Shown: piece after piece, positions 5,150-5,542 of the stretch
Layout: every line of letters starts with the position of its first letter
Position numbering within the stretch: position 1 is the stretch's first letter
From: Planctomycetota bacterium
GTDB lineage: Bacteria; Planctomycetota; UBA8742; SKZP01; JAIOTL01
DNA length: 5,542 bases
Direction: 5' to 3'
NCBI GenBank assembly: GCA_021106775.1
Contig: JAIOTL010000315.1
Span: 1-5,542 of the forward strand
The notes under the pieces: generated by a model
Told to the model about the DNA's origin: nothing
The model's database searches: none
What the model saw: the letters and a program-made list of their open reading frames with translations, nothing else
Translations under genes and position numbers: made by a program

Positions 5150-5542
5150 ATGGACGAAGCGGAAAATAGACAAAACAAGGATAAACTCAGGAAAAAGCTA
5201 GGCAAAATTGCGGAAAAACGCGCGGTAAAACTCCTAAAACGCAAAGGTTTCAGGATAATCGCGAGAAATGTTGAATCAGACTACGGTGAAATCGACATAA
5301 TCGCCAAGGATGCAGATTTGATTGCGTTTGTCGAAGTTCGGAGTAAAACCGCGCCATTTTTGGTCAGTCCTGCTGATTCTGTAAATCGGGAAAAACAGCG
5401 GAAAATCGGGCTCACAGCACGGGAATTTCTCAGACTTCACCGCATTTCGAAGCTTTCATACCGCTTTGACATAGTTTCGGTTATATTCGATAAAGAACAC
5501 AAATTGAAGGAAATCGAACATATCGAATCAGCATTTGTGCCC
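5150..5542 (+). CDS. yraN: UPF0102 (YraN) family protein, nuclease-like fold, cut by the window edge
   Basis: 131 residues are visible with no stop before the edge. The family is usually about 115-130 long and the last residues (HIESAF) match its usual C-terminal strand, so only a few are missing. Family features run in order: basic helix with KIAEKRAVKLLKRKGF (19-34), RNVESDYGEIDIIA (39-52, with acidic D49), LIAFVEVRSK (57-66, with E62 and R64 in the usual EVK/EVR position), REKQRKI (80-86) and RFDIVSV (105-111). GEID plus ExK/R is the active-site layout of PD-(D/E)XK nucleases and resembles Holliday-junction resolvases, but the cellular role of YraN is not settled. The ATG at 5150 is the only start after an in-frame TGA at 5120. 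The ribosome site is weak (AGAAGAAA, 5138-5145). The unusual part is a Lys/Arg/Glu-rich head of about 17 residues. Confidence 0.92.
   Translation, partial: MDEAENRQNKDKLRKKLGKIAEKRAVKLLKRKGFRIIARNVESDYGEIDIIAKDADLIAFVEVRSKTAPFLVSPADSVNREKQRKIGLTAREFLRLHRISKLSYRFDIVSVIFDKEHKLKEIEHIESAFVP

Noticed and set aside
4928..5173. 81-codon minus-strand frame in the lepA/yraN gap
   Set aside because: Its middle (VIPNLIGNP) is the usual chance translation of the GTCATTCCC element, and its start lies inside the yraN coding region.

Overview
The window comes from a bacterial chromosome that uses the standard code (TGA is a stop in the kinase-like gene). Base composition is moderately AT-rich, and start sites follow the Shine-Dalgarno pattern. 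Intergenic DNA carries TGTCATTCC/TGTCATTGC palindromic elements like those scattered through many, mostly uncultivated, bacterial genomes. I could not fix the phylum from sequence alone. The TTGACA-type promoter candidates argue weakly against Bacteroidetes.

The layout has two halves. The left half (1-2837) looks accessory. A minus-strand gene (141-986) encodes a two-helix membrane protein of DUF3592-like design. It is divergent from a plus-strand gene (1215-2837) for a 540-residue cytosolic protein with a protein-kinase fold in the middle. That kinase domain has lost its glycine loop, its HRD catalytic Asp (now Asn), the following Lys (now Asn) and the DFG Gly (now Ser), so it reads as a pseudokinase. 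The 228-bp gap between the two genes holds a TTGACA promoter candidate, a TATGAAA-N12-TTTCATA inverted repeat and a CATGATCATG palindrome.

The right half (3028-5542) is core housekeeping. lepA (elongation factor 4) is on the minus strand, convergent with the pseudokinase gene. The plus-strand start of a yraN (UPF0102) gene runs off the right edge and lacks only its last few residues. An intrinsic-terminator hairpin between the convergent genes (3009-3041) overlaps the lepA stop codon. The 316-bp lepA/yraN gap holds two inverted palindromic elements and divergent promoter candidates whose leaders would overlap.

No tRNA, rRNA, CRISPR array or insertion sequence is visible. The best candidate for something undescribed is the pseudokinase with uncharacterised helical flanks, possibly linked to its divergent membrane-protein neighbour. 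That link rests only on gene order.
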